Assembly: GCA_046155505.1 (NCBI GenBank)
Contig: JBJXFK010000060.1
Location: forward strand, 16,261-80,260
Reading direction: 5' to 3'
Length of the DNA: 64,000 nt
From: JBJXFK01 sp046155505
GTDB lineage: Bacteria; Planctomycetota; Phycisphaerae; UBA1845; Fen-1342
How positions within the stretch are numbered: position 1 is the stretch's first letter; the number at the start of each line of letters is the position of its first letter. Position numbers and translations under genes: made by a program. The notes beneath the pieces are model-generated. The model had not been told where the DNA came from. It searched no databases and saw only the letters and a program-made list of their open reading frames with translations. Shown here in pieces: positions 41,382 through 50,209 of the stretch.

Positions 41382-42914
41382 TCAGACCTCTTCGTCATTC
41401 GGCCGGCGTATGCGGTACTTTCGAAGGCGATAGCGCAGATTGTCGCGGCTGATTCCCAGATTCGCGGCGGCCTTCGTCTGGTTCCAATCGACCTCTTCGA
41501 GGGCTTTCACGATCATCGCCTTCTCGTAGCCCTCGAGGGCCGAGCCGGTTTCTCCATCCGCTTCAACCGGTCGATCGCCGACGATTTCGCGCGGCAGAAA
41601 ATCAGGCGTGACGCGGCCCGTGTCGCACAGCAGCACCGCTCGCTCGATGACATTTCGCATCTCGCGAATGTTGCCGGGCCAGCGATACGCGCAAAGCTGC
41701 TGCATCGCGTCGCCCGCAAGGTCGGGCTTGGGCCAGCCCAGCTCGCGCGAATGCCGATCGATGAAATACTCGACCAGCACTGGAATGTCCTCGCGCCGAT
41801 CGCGCAGCGGCGGCAGATGAATCGGGAAGACGTTCAGGCGATAGTAGAGATCCTCGCGAAAGTCGCCGTCGGCCATCGCCTGCTTCAGGTCGCGATTGGT
41901 GGCGGCGATGATTCGCACGTCGCACGAAATCGTCTTGGTGCCGCCGACGCGAACGAATTCGCGTTCCTGCAACACGCGCAGCAGCTTGATCTGCGTCGAC
42001 GGGCTGATATCGCCGATTTCGTCAAGAAAAAGCGTTCCGGCGTCGGCCAGTTCAAAGCGCCCCAGCTTGCGATTCGTCGCGCCGGTGAATGCGCCGGCCT
42101 CGTGGCCAAACAGTTCGCTCTCGAGCAGCGTTTCGGGCAACGCGGCGCAGTTGATGGCGATGAACGATTTCACGCGCCGCGGACTGCTCGAGTGAATGCG
42201 CCGCGCGGTAAGCTCCTTGCCGGTGCCGGTCTCGCCCAGCAGCAGCACGGTCGCGTTGGTTCCTGCGACGCGGTCGCACAGCGCCAGCACGGCGCGCAGC
42301 GATTCGCTCGCACCGATGATCGGATCGTCCTGCGGCGCGACACCTTCGCGCAGGCTCTGATTTTCCTTCTTCAGATCCTCGTGCATCAGCGCGTTTGCCG
42401 CGCCGTTGGCGGCGATGTTGGCGAAGACTTGCAAGATGTCGACGTCGCGATCACTGAACGGTCGATCGTGTCGCTTGTTGAGCACCTCGACCACGCCCAG
42501 CACCTGCCCGCGACAGCGCAACGGCGCGACGATCATGCCGCGAGTAATGAAAGTGCTCTTATCGTCAAAGCCGCTGAAAAAATCCGGGTGGGTCTGCACA
42601 TCGGGCACCATTTCCGCCTGCCCGCTGTGCAGCACGCGACCGGCGATGCCGAGGTTGTCGTCGAATTCCTCGCCGAGAAGGGCGTTGCCGAACACGCCGA
42701 CGGCGGCGCGGAAGATCAGTTTCTTGCGCGCCTTGTCGTGAACGATGACCGAACTGGCTTCGGCGTCGATCACGTCGGCGCTGCACTGCGCGACGGCCTG
42801 CAGCACGGCGGCCGGGTCGAGCGTCCCGTTGACGATCGTCGACGCTTCGAGGAGCGCGCGGAGTGCGCGTTCGTCGATGGCGGAATTGGAGATCGCCGAA
42901 GTTGGCTCAGCCAT
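41382..42914 (-). CDS. Sigma-54 activator with GAF sensor domain
   Basis: 510 residues: a GAF domain (about 25-175; SADVIDAEASSVIVHD), an AAA+ module with GETGTGKE, the sigma-54 contact loop GAFTGA and LFLDEIGDIS, and a Fis-type helix-turn-helix (NQTKAAANLGISRDNLRYRL). All sites are intact, in contrast to the degenerate relative at 376. It should activate sigma-54 promoters in response to a small-molecule or redox signal sensed by the GAF domain. The ATG at 42914 opens MAEPTSAISN. Confidence 0.92.
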   Translation of the reverse strand: MAEPTSAISNSAIDERALRALLEASTIVNGTLDPAAVLQAVAQCSADVIDAEASSVIVHDKARKKLIFRAAVGVFGNALLGEEFDDNLGIAGRVLHSGQAEMVPDVQTHPDFFSGFDDKSTFITRGMIVAPLRCRGQVLGVVEVLNKRHDRPFSDRDVDILQVFANIAANGAANALMHEDLKKENQSLREGVAPQDDPIIGASESLRAVLALCDRVAGTNATVLLLGETGTGKELTARRIHSSSPRRVKSFIAINCAALPETLLESELFGHEAGAFTGATNRKLGRFELADAGTLFLDEIGDISPSTQIKLLRVLQEREFVRVGGTKTISCDVRIIAATNRDLKQAMADGDFREDLYYRLNVFPIHLPPLRDRREDIPVLVEYFIDRHSRELGWPKPDLAGDAMQQLCAYRWPGNIREMRNVIERAVLLCDTGRVTPDFLPREIVGDRPVEADGETGSALEGYEKAMIVKALEEVDWNQTKAAANLGISRDNLRYRLRKYRIRRPNDEEV

Positions 42915-43243
42915 GCCGACTACCTTGCCGTCAAGCTGCCGCGAGCGGTGGACGTGCAATGCCCTAAGTGAACGCCGAGATACGTGGGCATTATGTTCAT
43001 TTTTTCGGTTGGCACAAGCGCGGGTGAGCTGCGATCGCAGCGCGACGGCGTCGGGCGTGTTTTGATTTTTGCAGTGAATGGCGGCAGAATTGGAGCCTGC
43101 GACCCGTTGAAGCAGTAGCGATCGGCCCTCCGTGGCCTACGGCGGGATTGACACACACGCGCGAACACGGCGTCGGGCACAGAGGCCCGATCGCTACGGT
43201 ATCGTTCGCAACGGATTGCGAACGGCGACTCGGGAGGAACCCC
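42915..43243. other. Divergent intergenic region with repeats
   Basis: 329 bases between the sigma-54 activator and the response regulator. From 43113 it holds GGCCCTCCGTGGCCTACGG (GC-rich palindrome) and, at 43165-43200, CGTCGGGCACAGAGGCCCGA with TCGCTACGGT, both related to repeats elsewhere. The left part shows no gene; promoters for both directions should lie here but were not recognised with confidence. Confidence 0.6.
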
Positions 43244-43639
43244 ATGACCGGCGACAGCGCGACGCAGACGGCGACCAAGACGGTGCTCATCGCCGACGAC
43301 AATCGTCAGATTCTCGAATTGCTCGAAGCGTATCTCGACACGCTGGGGGTGTCGGTGATCACCGCGGCCGACGGCAAGGCCGCGCTGGATGCGATTCAGT
43401 CGCGCCGCCCCGACCTGGTGCTGCTCGACGTGATGATGCCGAAGCTGAGCGGGTTTGAGGTGTGCCGGGCGATGAAGGGCGACGATGCGCTCAGCGCGAT
43501 CCCCGTGATCATGGTGACCGCGCTGAACGAAGTGGGCGACGTCGATCGGGCCAAGGAATTCGGTGCCGACGAGTTTCTGAGCAAGCCGGTGAACAAGCAC
43601 GATTTGCTCGATCGGGTGCGAAAGCATCTCGCGCTGTGA
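43244..43639 (+). CDS. Single-domain response regulator
   Basis: A 131-residue stand-alone receiver with all key residues: DD in LIADDNRQ, the acceptor Asp in VLLDVMMPKLSG, Thr in VMVTALNE and Lys in FLSKPVNK. Such CheY-like proteins pass phosphate or bind a partner protein. GGGAGGA lies before the ATG at 43244. No histidine kinase is nearby, so the partner is elsewhere. Confidence 0.92.
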   Translation: MTGDSATQTATKTVLIADDNRQILELLEAYLDTLGVSVITAADGKAALDAIQSRRPDLVLLDVMMPKLSGFEVCRAMKGDDALSAIPVIMVTALNEVGDVDRAKEFGADEFLSKPVNKHDLLDRVRKHLAL

Positions 43640-43640
43640 G

Positions 43641-43705
43641 AACCTATCGCACAATCGCGGGTGGAACGGGTTTGAAACCCGTTTTTCGCGATTGTGAGAT
43701 AGGTT
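43641..43705. terminator. Long bidirectional hairpin between convergent genes
   Basis: Outer arms AACCTATCGCACAATCGCG and CGCGATTGTGAGATAGGTT with an inner AACGGGTTTGAAACCCGTT and a T run. It begins one base after the response regulator stop and lies between convergent genes. It could also be a dispersed palindrome serving as terminator. Confidence 0.75.
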
Positions 43706-43738
43706 CATGACCGAGCGCCGGCCGCGAGTCGATTCAGG

Positions 43739-44332
43739 CTACTTCGCCCCGAGCCAGCGCTGCGTCGCTTCGGCCACGCGCTTCCCGAACACTTCGTGCG
43801 TCAGACGATCGGCCTGCGGCGGCGTGACATCCGGACCGGCGTTGTCCGACTGGGCCATCGCGCCGAGCCACGCACCGAGGCGGTTGAGATTGCGGTCGTC
43901 GCCGGCGGTCATCGCTGACGGCACCACGCCCTGCGTGACCCAGATCATGCTGTGCTGACCGGCGAAGACGGCCATCGTCGTGAGCGATTGCAGCTTGTCG
44001 CCGGAGAGGCCGCCCGAGTTGGTGAAGCCGGCGGCGATCTTGTCGCGCCAGCCCTGCGAGAACCAGATGCCGCTGCTGTTTTCCATGAATTCTTTGAATT
44101 TCGCGCTGACGCTGCCCATGTACGTCGGCGAACCAAAGATGATGCCGTCGGCGGCGTTCACGTCGGCCCAGCGACCGCCGAGCTTGCGATCTTTGTCCGG
44201 CGGCGGGAGTTCATCGACCGAGATGACTTTGGCTGTGACGCCCGCGACCGACGCCGCACCTTTGGCGACATGCTCGGCGAGGGCCTTGGTGTGTCCGAAT
44301 CCGCTGTGATACACGACGGCGAGGGTCGCCAT
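43739..44332 (-). CDS. wrbA: NAD(P)H:quinone oxidoreductase, WrbA-type flavodoxin
   Basis: 197 residues, the usual WrbA length. It binds FMN and reduces quinones by two electrons, protecting against oxidative stress. The N-terminal strand LAVVYHSGFGHTKALA is the phosphate-binding loop, FGSPTYMGSVSAKFKEF is the family signature, and FTNSGGLSGDK and QHSMIWV line the flavin. The ATG at 44332 starts the first strand; a longer upstream frame has no family similarity. Confidence 0.92.
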   Translation of the reverse strand: MATLAVVYHSGFGHTKALAEHVAKGAASVAGVTAKVISVDELPPPDKDRKLGGRWADVNAADGIIFGSPTYMGSVSAKFKEFMENSSGIWFSQGWRDKIAAGFTNSGGLSGDKLQSLTTMAVFAGQHSMIWVTQGVVPSAMTAGDDRNLNRLGAWLGAMAQSDNAGPDVTPPQADRLTHEVFGKRVAEATQRWLGAK

Positions 44333-44548
44333 GATGGTGTGCCTTTCGAAGTTGTGATGCGTGATGCATGTTCCGTTACTGCGTTTGAGCGCTCGTCGCT
44401 CGCGGCAGCAGTGCGGGGAGTATATTTGCGATTCGCCGCGGCGAAGTTTGGAGCGAAGAATTGCGTGTGGGAACTTTGCGGTGCCGCGTCGTTTCGATCG
44501 TTCGCGTCTCAAAGATTGCGCTACGGCGAATCGTCGGAGGTGGTGAGA

Positions 44549-45178
44549 ATGGGCATAACCAAAGCCGGTGTTATCGCGATGGTGCTCGGGGCGTGCGCGT
44601 GGTGGCTGCTCGCGCAGCAAGGGGTGACTTTGCCGCCGCGCGCGACGACGGATGGGCCGACAGCGTCGCAACCCGCGTCGCATGCAGCGACGCGCCCGGC
44701 GACGGCGGCTACCGGTGCGGTGTACACGCGCAATTACATCGTGCAATCGCAGGTGTTCTGGCCCGACGGCCGCTCGGTCGGTGCGATGGTAAAGCTGGTT
44801 CGCCGCACGATCGATCCGGCGACTTTGACGGTTCTCGAAGAGCGGGTTGTTCTGCATCCGTTCGAGCCGCGCAAGTCTGAACGCGTGACGTATCAGATTC
44901 GCGGAGAGATAGTGAGCTTCGAGGCGGCGGATCGCTCGTATCGCGGCGAGGGGCTGATGCAGGGGCAGGCGGGCGAGTGGACGGGGATGACGTTTCGCTC
45001 GACGGCGACGGCCGGGGATAGCTACACCAAGGGAATCGAGCGCTGGCGCGATGACGGACTGACGGCGGATCTGGAGTATTTCACGGCGAACGGCCAGATG
45101 CGCAGCCGCATGGTCGAGACGGGCATGTTGCTGAGTGATGATGCGTACAACTTACTGGCGAAGCAGTTGCGGGAGTGA
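44549..45178 (+). CDS. Putative exported protein, 209 residues
   Basis: A hydrophobic N-terminal segment (residues 5-23, GVIAMVLGACAWWLLAQQG) acts as signal or anchor, followed by a Thr/Pro/Ala-rich linker and a beta-rich domain (VYTRNYIVQSQVFWPDGRS, VTYQIRGEIVSFEAADRSY). The family is not recognised; the mature part looks like a small lipocalin-like or barrel fold. GGAGGTGG precedes the ATG at 44549. It is divergent from wrbA. Confidence 0.65.
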   Translation: MGITKAGVIAMVLGACAWWLLAQQGVTLPPRATTDGPTASQPASHAATRPATAATGAVYTRNYIVQSQVFWPDGRSVGAMVKLVRRTIDPATLTVLEERVVLHPFEPRKSERVTYQIRGEIVSFEAADRSYRGEGLMQGQAGEWTGMTFRSTATAGDSYTKGIERWRDDGLTADLEYFTANGQMRSRMVETGMLLSDDAYNLLAKQLRE

Positions 45179-45187
45179 GCGAATAAT

Positions 45188-45262
45188 GCCTAGTGTCTAG
45201 TGTCTAGCTAATAGTTGCCCACCGTTTCAGCTAAGCACTAGACACTAGGTACTAGGCACTCA
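45188..45262. repeat. Palindromic CTAGTGTCTAGTG repeat
   Basis: GCCTAGTGTCTAGTGTCTAG (45188-45207) faces CACTAGACACTAGGTACTAG (45236-45255) around a short loop. It lies ten bases after the preceding stop and could act as a terminator. A related tract starts at 2931. Confidence 0.85.
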
Positions 45263-45382
45263 TTCCCCACGTGCGATTCCACTTTTCGATGCAATTTGGA
45301 ATGGCAGTTCGGCGAATAACGCTGCGGGTCTGATGCGCCAGGCCGCGTCGAAGGGGGCGCGGCCGAACAAGGAGTGCCAGGA

Positions 45383-45511
45383 ATGATGGAGATTTGGCAG
45401 AGCGTGACCGGGTTGTCGCTGATGAGCTGGCTGTTTTTCGGCGGAGCGCTGAGCCTTGGCGTCGTCCTGGGCCGGCTGACAAGCCGGTGCGGTCACGAAT
45501 CGGGGCGATAG
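45383..45511 (+). CDS. Tiny single-helix membrane protein, 42 residues
   Basis: ATG ATG at 45383 after AAGGAG. The product has one membrane helix (LSLMSWLFFGGALSLGVVLG) and a polar end RLTSRCGHESGR. The ribosome site and hydrophobic composition argue for a real small protein. No family is recognised. Confidence 0.5.
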   Translation: MMEIWQSVTGLSLMSWLFFGGALSLGVVLGRLTSRCGHESGR

Positions 45512-45687
45512 GTCGGACGTTTGGCGCGCCTCGCAATCAATGACATGCCTGCGCGGTGCTCCGCGCAGGCGTGCGTTCGCGCCGTGCGTGAGCGGATCGA
45601 GCAGCGCCGAAAGACTCGACGTTCGCGACGCATGCCGACACGAACGGCCGTCGGTATTGCACCCGAGACCGAGGGCCGAAATAGAGT

Positions 45688-46962
45688 TCACGCAAATTGT
45701 TGCTGCACTTTGCCGTCGGCGTCGCGGAAGACCGGGCGATAAAGCGTGTCGCGCTCCACCGGAATATGCCCCGTCTCGCGGATCAGTGCGCGGATGTGGT
45801 CGACGGTCAACTCCTGATGCTGCGTGCCGCGGCCTTCGCGTTTGGTGATGTCGTACCAGACGACGGTGCCGTCGAAGTCATCGACCCCCCAACTCAGCGC
45901 GAGCTGCGAGAGCTTGGGTGTCTGCATGATCCAGAACGCCTTGATGTGCGGGAAGTTGTCGAGCATCAGGCGGCTGATCGCGAGCGTGCGCAGGTCGTCC
46001 AACCCCGTCGGCCCCGGCAGGTGCTCGAGGGCCGAGCCGTCGGGGATGAACGAGAGGGGAATGCAAGTCTGAAATGCAGAAAGATGAATGCTGAATGCAG
46101 AACGGCTGCCCATCGCAGTCGCGCTGTGCGGCGCGGGTGCGGCGTCGTTCTGCATTCTGCATTCTTCATTCTTCATTCGCGCCAGCGACTCGTCTTGATG
46201 CTCGCGCAATTTGATCATGTGCGTGAGCCGCTCTTCGACGCCCTCGATGTGGCCATAGAGCATCGTGGCGTTGCTGGGGATGCCGAGTGCGTGGGCGGCG
46301 CGGTGCACGTCAAACCAGTGTTTTTCGCCGACCTTGGCTTTGAACGCCTCGTTATGTACGCGGTCGTCGAAGATTTCGGCCCCGCCGCCGGGCAGGCTGT
46401 CGAGGCCGGCTTCTTTGAGGGCGACGAGCACTTCTTCGATGCTGAGCCGCGGCTTGCTGATGCGTGTGAAGTGCACGATCTCGATCGCGGTGAAGGCCTT
46501 GATGTGCAGACTCGGGCATCGCGTTTTGATCGCCCGGCACATGTCGGTGTAGAAGCTGAACGGCAGCTTCGGATGCAGGCCGCCGACGATGTGAATCTCG
46601 GTCGCGCCGCCTTTCTCGGCGTCGGCAGCGATGTCGACAATTTCGTCGAGCGAGTATTCGTAGCCCTCGCCGTTCGAGAGCGGCGTGACGCCGGTGCGGC
46701 CGTCCATCGAGCGATAGAACGAGCAGAACTTGCAGCGCAGGACGCAGAAGTTGGTGTAGTTGAGGTGGCGGTTGATGTTGTAGTACGCGACGTTGCCATG
46801 CATCCGCTGACGCACGACGTTGGCCAGCTCGCCGACGGTGAAGATGTCGCGCGTGCGATAGAGCGCGACGCCGTCGTCGAGCGAGAGCCGCTCGCCGGCG
46901 AGAACTTTCTCGCGCACGGGTTCGAGGGCGGCGTCCAGCGTAGCGGGAATATCCAGGACCAT
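45688..46962 (-). CDS. mqnE: Aminodeoxyfutalosine synthase carrying a repeat-derived insertion
   Basis: A radical-SAM enzyme of the futalosine menaquinone pathway; it joins a chorismate-derived enolpyruvyl benzoate to SAM. 424 residues against about 380 normally. The cluster cysteines are 73, 77 and 80 in CVLRCKFCSF. Family motifs include YNINRHLNYTN, EIHIVGGLHPKLPF, GLDSLPGGGAEIFDDRV, NATMLYGHIE and RLMLDNFPHIKAFW. Residues about 263-296 (MKNEECRMQNDAAPAP and on) do not belong to the family and come from a palindromic repeat placed between QDESLAR and FQTCIPLSF. GGAGGT precedes the ATG at 46962. Confidence 0.93.
   Translation of the reverse strand: MVLDIPATLDAALEPVREKVLAGERLSLDDGVALYRTRDIFTVGELANVVRQRMHGNVAYYNINRHLNYTNFCVLRCKFCSFYRSMDGRTGVTPLSNGEGYEYSLDEIVDIAADAEKGGATEIHIVGGLHPKLPFSFYTDMCRAIKTRCPSLHIKAFTAIEIVHFTRISKPRLSIEEVLVALKEAGLDSLPGGGAEIFDDRVHNEAFKAKVGEKHWFDVHRAAHALGIPSNATMLYGHIEGVEERLTHMIKLREHQDESLARMKNEECRMQNDAAPAPHSATAMGSRSAFSIHLSAFQTCIPLSFIPDGSALEHLPGPTGLDDLRTLAISRLMLDNFPHIKAFWIMQTPKLSQLALSWGVDDFDGTVVWYDITKREGRGTQHQELTVDHIRALIRETGHIPVERDTLYRPVFRDADGKVQQQFA
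46072..46176. repeat. Palindromic GAATGCAGAATG element inside mqnE
   Basis: The left part contains GATGAATGCTGAATGCAGAA and the right part TTCTGCATTCTGCATTCTTC, arms of a large palindrome around a GC-rich centre. It keeps the reading frame and adds about 34 residues to a loop of MqnE. Confidence 0.9.
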
Positions 46963-47474
46963 GTCAGCAGACCTCCGGGAACGAGCATGGTACCGAGCGG
47001 ATGGGTGACCGGTGGGGCTTTCAGAATTTTCAATCAGACCGGGAGAATGTCAGGCGCTCGGCGACCAACGGCTGGACGCGAAGCGGCCATCCGAACGCGA
47101 CGCGCAAGCGAGTGACCCGAGCGACAGCGAGGGCGGGCGGGGTAGCCGTGAAGCGTTCGACAGACGCCGCTCGCTGCTGCGCGTGCGTTCACTCGCTTGC
47201 GCTTCGCGTTCGGGTCGCTGGCGCTCCGTTCACTCGCTTGCGCGTCGCGTTCGGGTCGCTGCCGCTCCGGGCACTCGCTTGCGCTTCGCGTTCAGATGGA
47301 ATTTGTGCCGAAAAGGGGGCCTTGGGGGGTATACTGAGGCGTCATCTCGACCGAGTTTGCGGGCCGCTGGCGGATTTTTGGAGCGCGCCGCAAGTGTCTG
47401 TCCTTTGTCTTGTTAGCGTCGTGCCGGGTGGGTGTCGCCCGACGGGCGATCGGTCGAGGAGCGAGGATTACGCC
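46963..47474. repeat. Intergenic region dominated by GTTCGGGTCGCTGGCGCT-type repeats
   Basis: 512 bases between divergent mqnE and the kinase. From 47078 to 47310 are inverse (CATCCGAACGCGACGCG) and forward copies of CACTCGCTTGCGCTTCGCGT followed by TCGGGTCGC, the forward unit three times in tandem (47190, 47225, 47270). The rest, 47311-47474, holds the probable kinase promoter region but no motif was clear. Confidence 0.8.
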
Positions 47475-49226
47475 GTGGCGGAATCGCCCACGCAAGTGCA
47501 TTCGCGGATCGACTCGACGGTGCGTCGCGAGGAGTTGTCGCGAATCGTCGAGGATGTGGTCGCACGTCGTGCCGGCGGCGAACGCTTATCAGACGCGGAC
47601 GTGATCGCGGCTCATCCGCAACTGATGCCGCTGCTGGGCGATCGGCTACGCGTACTGCGCATGATCGAGCAGGCCGCCGACGAGAGTTCCGACGCCGAGG
47701 TGGTGAGTCGATTTGGGGCTGTGCGCGGCGACGAGCTGCGCGGCGGCCCGGCGCGGCGCGAACGCATCAACGGCCAAGCCGCCGGCGTTTCGCTCGACCT
47801 GTCGATTCCCGGCTATGCGATCGAGCGCGAGATCAGCCGCGGCGGGCAAGGCGTCGTCTATGAGGCGATGCAGGTCGGCACCAAGCGGCGCGTCGCGATC
47901 AAGGTCGTGCATGCGACCAGCGAGGGCGGAGCGGCGTCGCAGCGGCGGTTTGATCGCGAGGTCGAACTGGTCGCGCAGCTTCGCCATCCAAACATCATCT
48001 CGATCTTTCACTCCGGGCGGACGCCGCTCGGGTTGAATTACTTTGTGATGGATTTCGTTGACGGCCGCACGCTGCGGACGCATGTGCGCGAGCGCGGCTT
48101 GCCGGTCGAGGATGCGCTGCGGCTGTTCGTGCAAATTTGCGATGCGGTGCAGCACGCGCATCAGCGCGGCGTGATTCATCGCGACATCAAACCGTCGAAC
48201 ATTTTGGTGGATGAGCGCGGCGCGCCGAAGGTGCTGGATTTCGGTCTCGCGCGGTCGCTCGACCCGCATGGCCAGGCGTCGCTGACGTTGAGCGATCAGA
48301 TTTTGGGCACGTTGCCTTACATGTCGCCCGAGCAGGCGCGAGGCAAGTCGGCCGAGGTGGACACGCGGACGGATGTGTACGCGCTGGGCGTGGTGCTATA
48401 CGAAATGTTGACGGGCGGGTTTCCGTATCCGGTGAGCGGCACGCTGCTGGAAGTGTTGAAGCATATTTCCGAGACGCCGCCGACGCCGCCGAGCAAGTTG
48501 TGGCATGTTGATTCGGGCATTGTTAAGCGTGGTCGCGGGCGGCTGTCGCGGACGGATTGTCCGATTGATCGCGATTTGCAGACGATCGTGCTCAAGGCGC
48601 TGTCGAAGGAGCCAGTGCGGCGCTACCAGAGCGCGGGCGAATTGGCGCGTGATTGTGAACGGTATTTGGCGGGCGAGGCGATCGAAGCGCGGCGGGATAG
48701 CTTGCCATACGTGGCGAGCAAGTTGCTGCGGCGCTATCGGCTGGCGGTGATCGCGATTGCCGCGCTGGCCGTGATAGCGATGAGCGCGACGGGATTTAGC
48801 GCGTTCTTTTATTACTTTCACGCCGAGCAATTGGAGAACCAGGTCCGCGCGCTGCAAGATCAAAACGCGAGCCTCCGGTCCATGAGCGGGCTGTTCACGA
48901 TCGACAAGGTGCTTGAAGAGTTGCGCGGCGGGCGAACGGAGTCTGCGCGGCGTTGGTCGCTGAAGGTGCCGGAAGCGAGTCCGGAGCGGGACGTTTGTGA
49001 CTATCTGCTCGGGGACGTTTCGGACGTGGCACACTTGATGTCGGTGCTGCCGGAGCGATATCACGTCGTCGCGTGCTTGTACGCCGGCGATCATGCGGCG
49101 ATGCGGGGCGATTCGGGCGAGGCGCTGCGATTGTGGCGCGAGGGGCTGCGCATCGCGGGGAGTCGGGCGGAATTGCGAACGTCGCTTGAGGCGCGTGTCG
49201 CGCAGGCTGCGGAGGCGCGGCCATGA
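47475..49226 (+). CDS. Hanks-type serine/threonine protein kinase with membrane anchor
   Basis: 583 residues. The kinase domain begins near 118 with the glycine loop GGQGVV, the Lys in VAIKVVH, the catalytic HRDIKPSN (about 235), DFGLARS and the MSPEQARG activation end. A single membrane helix lies at about 425-445, followed by a 135-residue outer domain with a coiled start (QVRALQDQNASL). This is the usual Planctomycetota receptor-like layout. The start is GTG at 47475, preceded by GAGGATT; upstream codons come from repeats. Its stop overlaps the next start (ATGA), so kinase and prepilin-like protein are translationally coupled. Confidence 0.88.
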   Translation: MAESPTQVHSRIDSTVRREELSRIVEDVVARRAGGERLSDADVIAAHPQLMPLLGDRLRVLRMIEQAADESSDAEVVSRFGAVRGDELRGGPARRERINGQAAGVSLDLSIPGYAIEREISRGGQGVVYEAMQVGTKRRVAIKVVHATSEGGAASQRRFDREVELVAQLRHPNIISIFHSGRTPLGLNYFVMDFVDGRTLRTHVRERGLPVEDALRLFVQICDAVQHAHQRGVIHRDIKPSNILVDERGAPKVLDFGLARSLDPHGQASLTLSDQILGTLPYMSPEQARGKSAEVDTRTDVYALGVVLYEMLTGGFPYPVSGTLLEVLKHISETPPTPPSKLWHVDSGIVKRGRGRLSRTDCPIDRDLQTIVLKALSKEPVRRYQSAGELARDCERYLAGEAIEARRDSLPYVASKLLRRYRLAVIAIAALAVIAMSATGFSAFFYYFHAEQLENQVRALQDQNASLRSMSGLFTIDKVLEELRGGRTESARRWSLKVPEASPERDVCDYLLGDVSDVAHLMSVLPERYHVVACLYAGDHAAMRGDSGEALRLWREGLRIAGSRAELRTSLEARVAQAAEARP

Positions 49227-50158
49227 GAAGGATGAAGGTTGAAGGTCGAAGGCCGATTGCCGAATGCATAGGGTGGGCATCGCCCACCATTCGTCGCGGC
49301 GCGAAGACATGCCGACTGCGGAGTACCGCCGTCGGCATGGCACCCGCGAACGCGTTCACGTTGATTGAATTGCTCGTCGTCGTCGCGATCATCTCGCTGC
49401 TTCTGGCGATTGTGCTGCCTTCGCTGCGCAGCGCGCGGGCGCAGGCGCAGCGGGCGGCGTGTGCGGCCAATTTGCGGCAGATCGGCACGGCGTGGCGGAT
49501 GTACATTGATGACAAGGGCAATCAGGAGCGATTTCCGCGAGCGGCGAACATGCAAACCGTTTTCGGCGGAAAACACGGCACGTTTGACACTGATTTCCAT
49601 GTGAAGCGCCCGTTGAATCCCTATCTCGGCCTGCCGCGCGAACTGGGCGAAGCGACCTACGACAACGAGACCGGCGTCATCAACGTGACCGGCGGCGGCG
49701 GGGCTGAGGTTTTCCGTTGCCCCGCCGACAGCGGATGGAAGACGCGCGTGCCGACGGTGTTCGACGCACACGGGAACAGCTATCAATCAAACTTGGTCGT
49801 GGTCGGGCCGCCGCAATTGCAGACGAACCCGAGCGATCCGGTGAATCCGCAATTGATCGAGATGAACGCGCTGCTGCGCTCGTCGGCGATGTCGGTTTCA
49901 AGATTCGACGTGCCGCCTTCGGATATTTTGCTCGCGGGCGATTTTGATTGGTATATCGCGTTTGAGCGGCAGCAAGAACCGCTGGCCGATTGGCATGCCA
50001 AACGCTGGAGCTACAACCTGCTGTACTTCGACGGGCACGTCGAGTTTCGCCGCGTGCGAAAGGGTGTGTACGTCGATTCCGACTATTCGATGTTTCCGGT
50101 GCGGCGGCTCGCCGATGCGGCCCGCGTTGCGCAGGTGGAAATCGCGACCGAGCCGTAA
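49223..50158 (+). CDS. Prepilin-type protein with repeat-derived leader
   Basis: 311 residues with the prepilin helix FTLIELLVVVAIISLLLA and an ending with YFDGHVEF, typical of Planctomycetota DUF1559-like pseudopilins of unknown assembly. The residue before the cleavage Phe is Ala (PANAFTL) instead of Gly. The leader is 44 residues if ATG 49223 is used, which overlaps the kinase stop; most of it (49240-49342) is repeat DNA. The internal ATG at 49337, inside the repeat, would give a normal short leader MAPANA. Both starts are possible. Confidence 0.8.
   Translation: MRRMKVEGRRPIAECIGWASPTIRRGAKTCRLRSTAVGMAPANAFTLIELLVVVAIISLLLAIVLPSLRSARAQAQRAACAANLRQIGTAWRMYIDDKGNQERFPRAANMQTVFGGKHGTFDTDFHVKRPLNPYLGLPRELGEATYDNETGVINVTGGGGAEVFRCPADSGWKTRVPTVFDAHGNSYQSNLVVVGPPQLQTNPSDPVNPQLIEMNALLRSSAMSVSRFDVPPSDILLAGDFDWYIAFERQQEPLADWHAKRWSYNLLYFDGHVEFRRVRKGVYVDSDYSMFPVRRLADAARVAQVEIATEP
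49240..49342. repeat. Repeat block inside the prepilin leader
   Basis: GAAGGTTGAAGGTCGAAGGC, then TAGGGTGGGCATCGCCCACC (also at 16424), then ATGCCGACTGCGGAGTACCG with its partial inverse CCGTCGGCAT. It is read in frame between the coupled start codon and the prepilin helix. Confidence 0.85.
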
Positions 50159-50209
50159 GCGAGTTTGAGGTGTTCGGGGGAGTGGGGCGGTGAACGCCGG
50201 GAGGCGCTC

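Noticed and set aside
44335..44857. Extension of wrbA by 175 residues
   Set aside because: WrbA proteins begin at the flavin-binding strand, which follows the ATG at 44332; the upstream part overlaps a divergent gene.
45188..45262. CRISPR-like repetition
   Set aside because: Short repeats without unique spacers, arranged as one palindrome; no cas genes in the window.
47001..47474. Long N-terminal extension of the kinase
   Set aside because: Encoded by tandem dispersed repeats and lacking any domain; GTG at 47475 with a nearby ribosome site is a better start.
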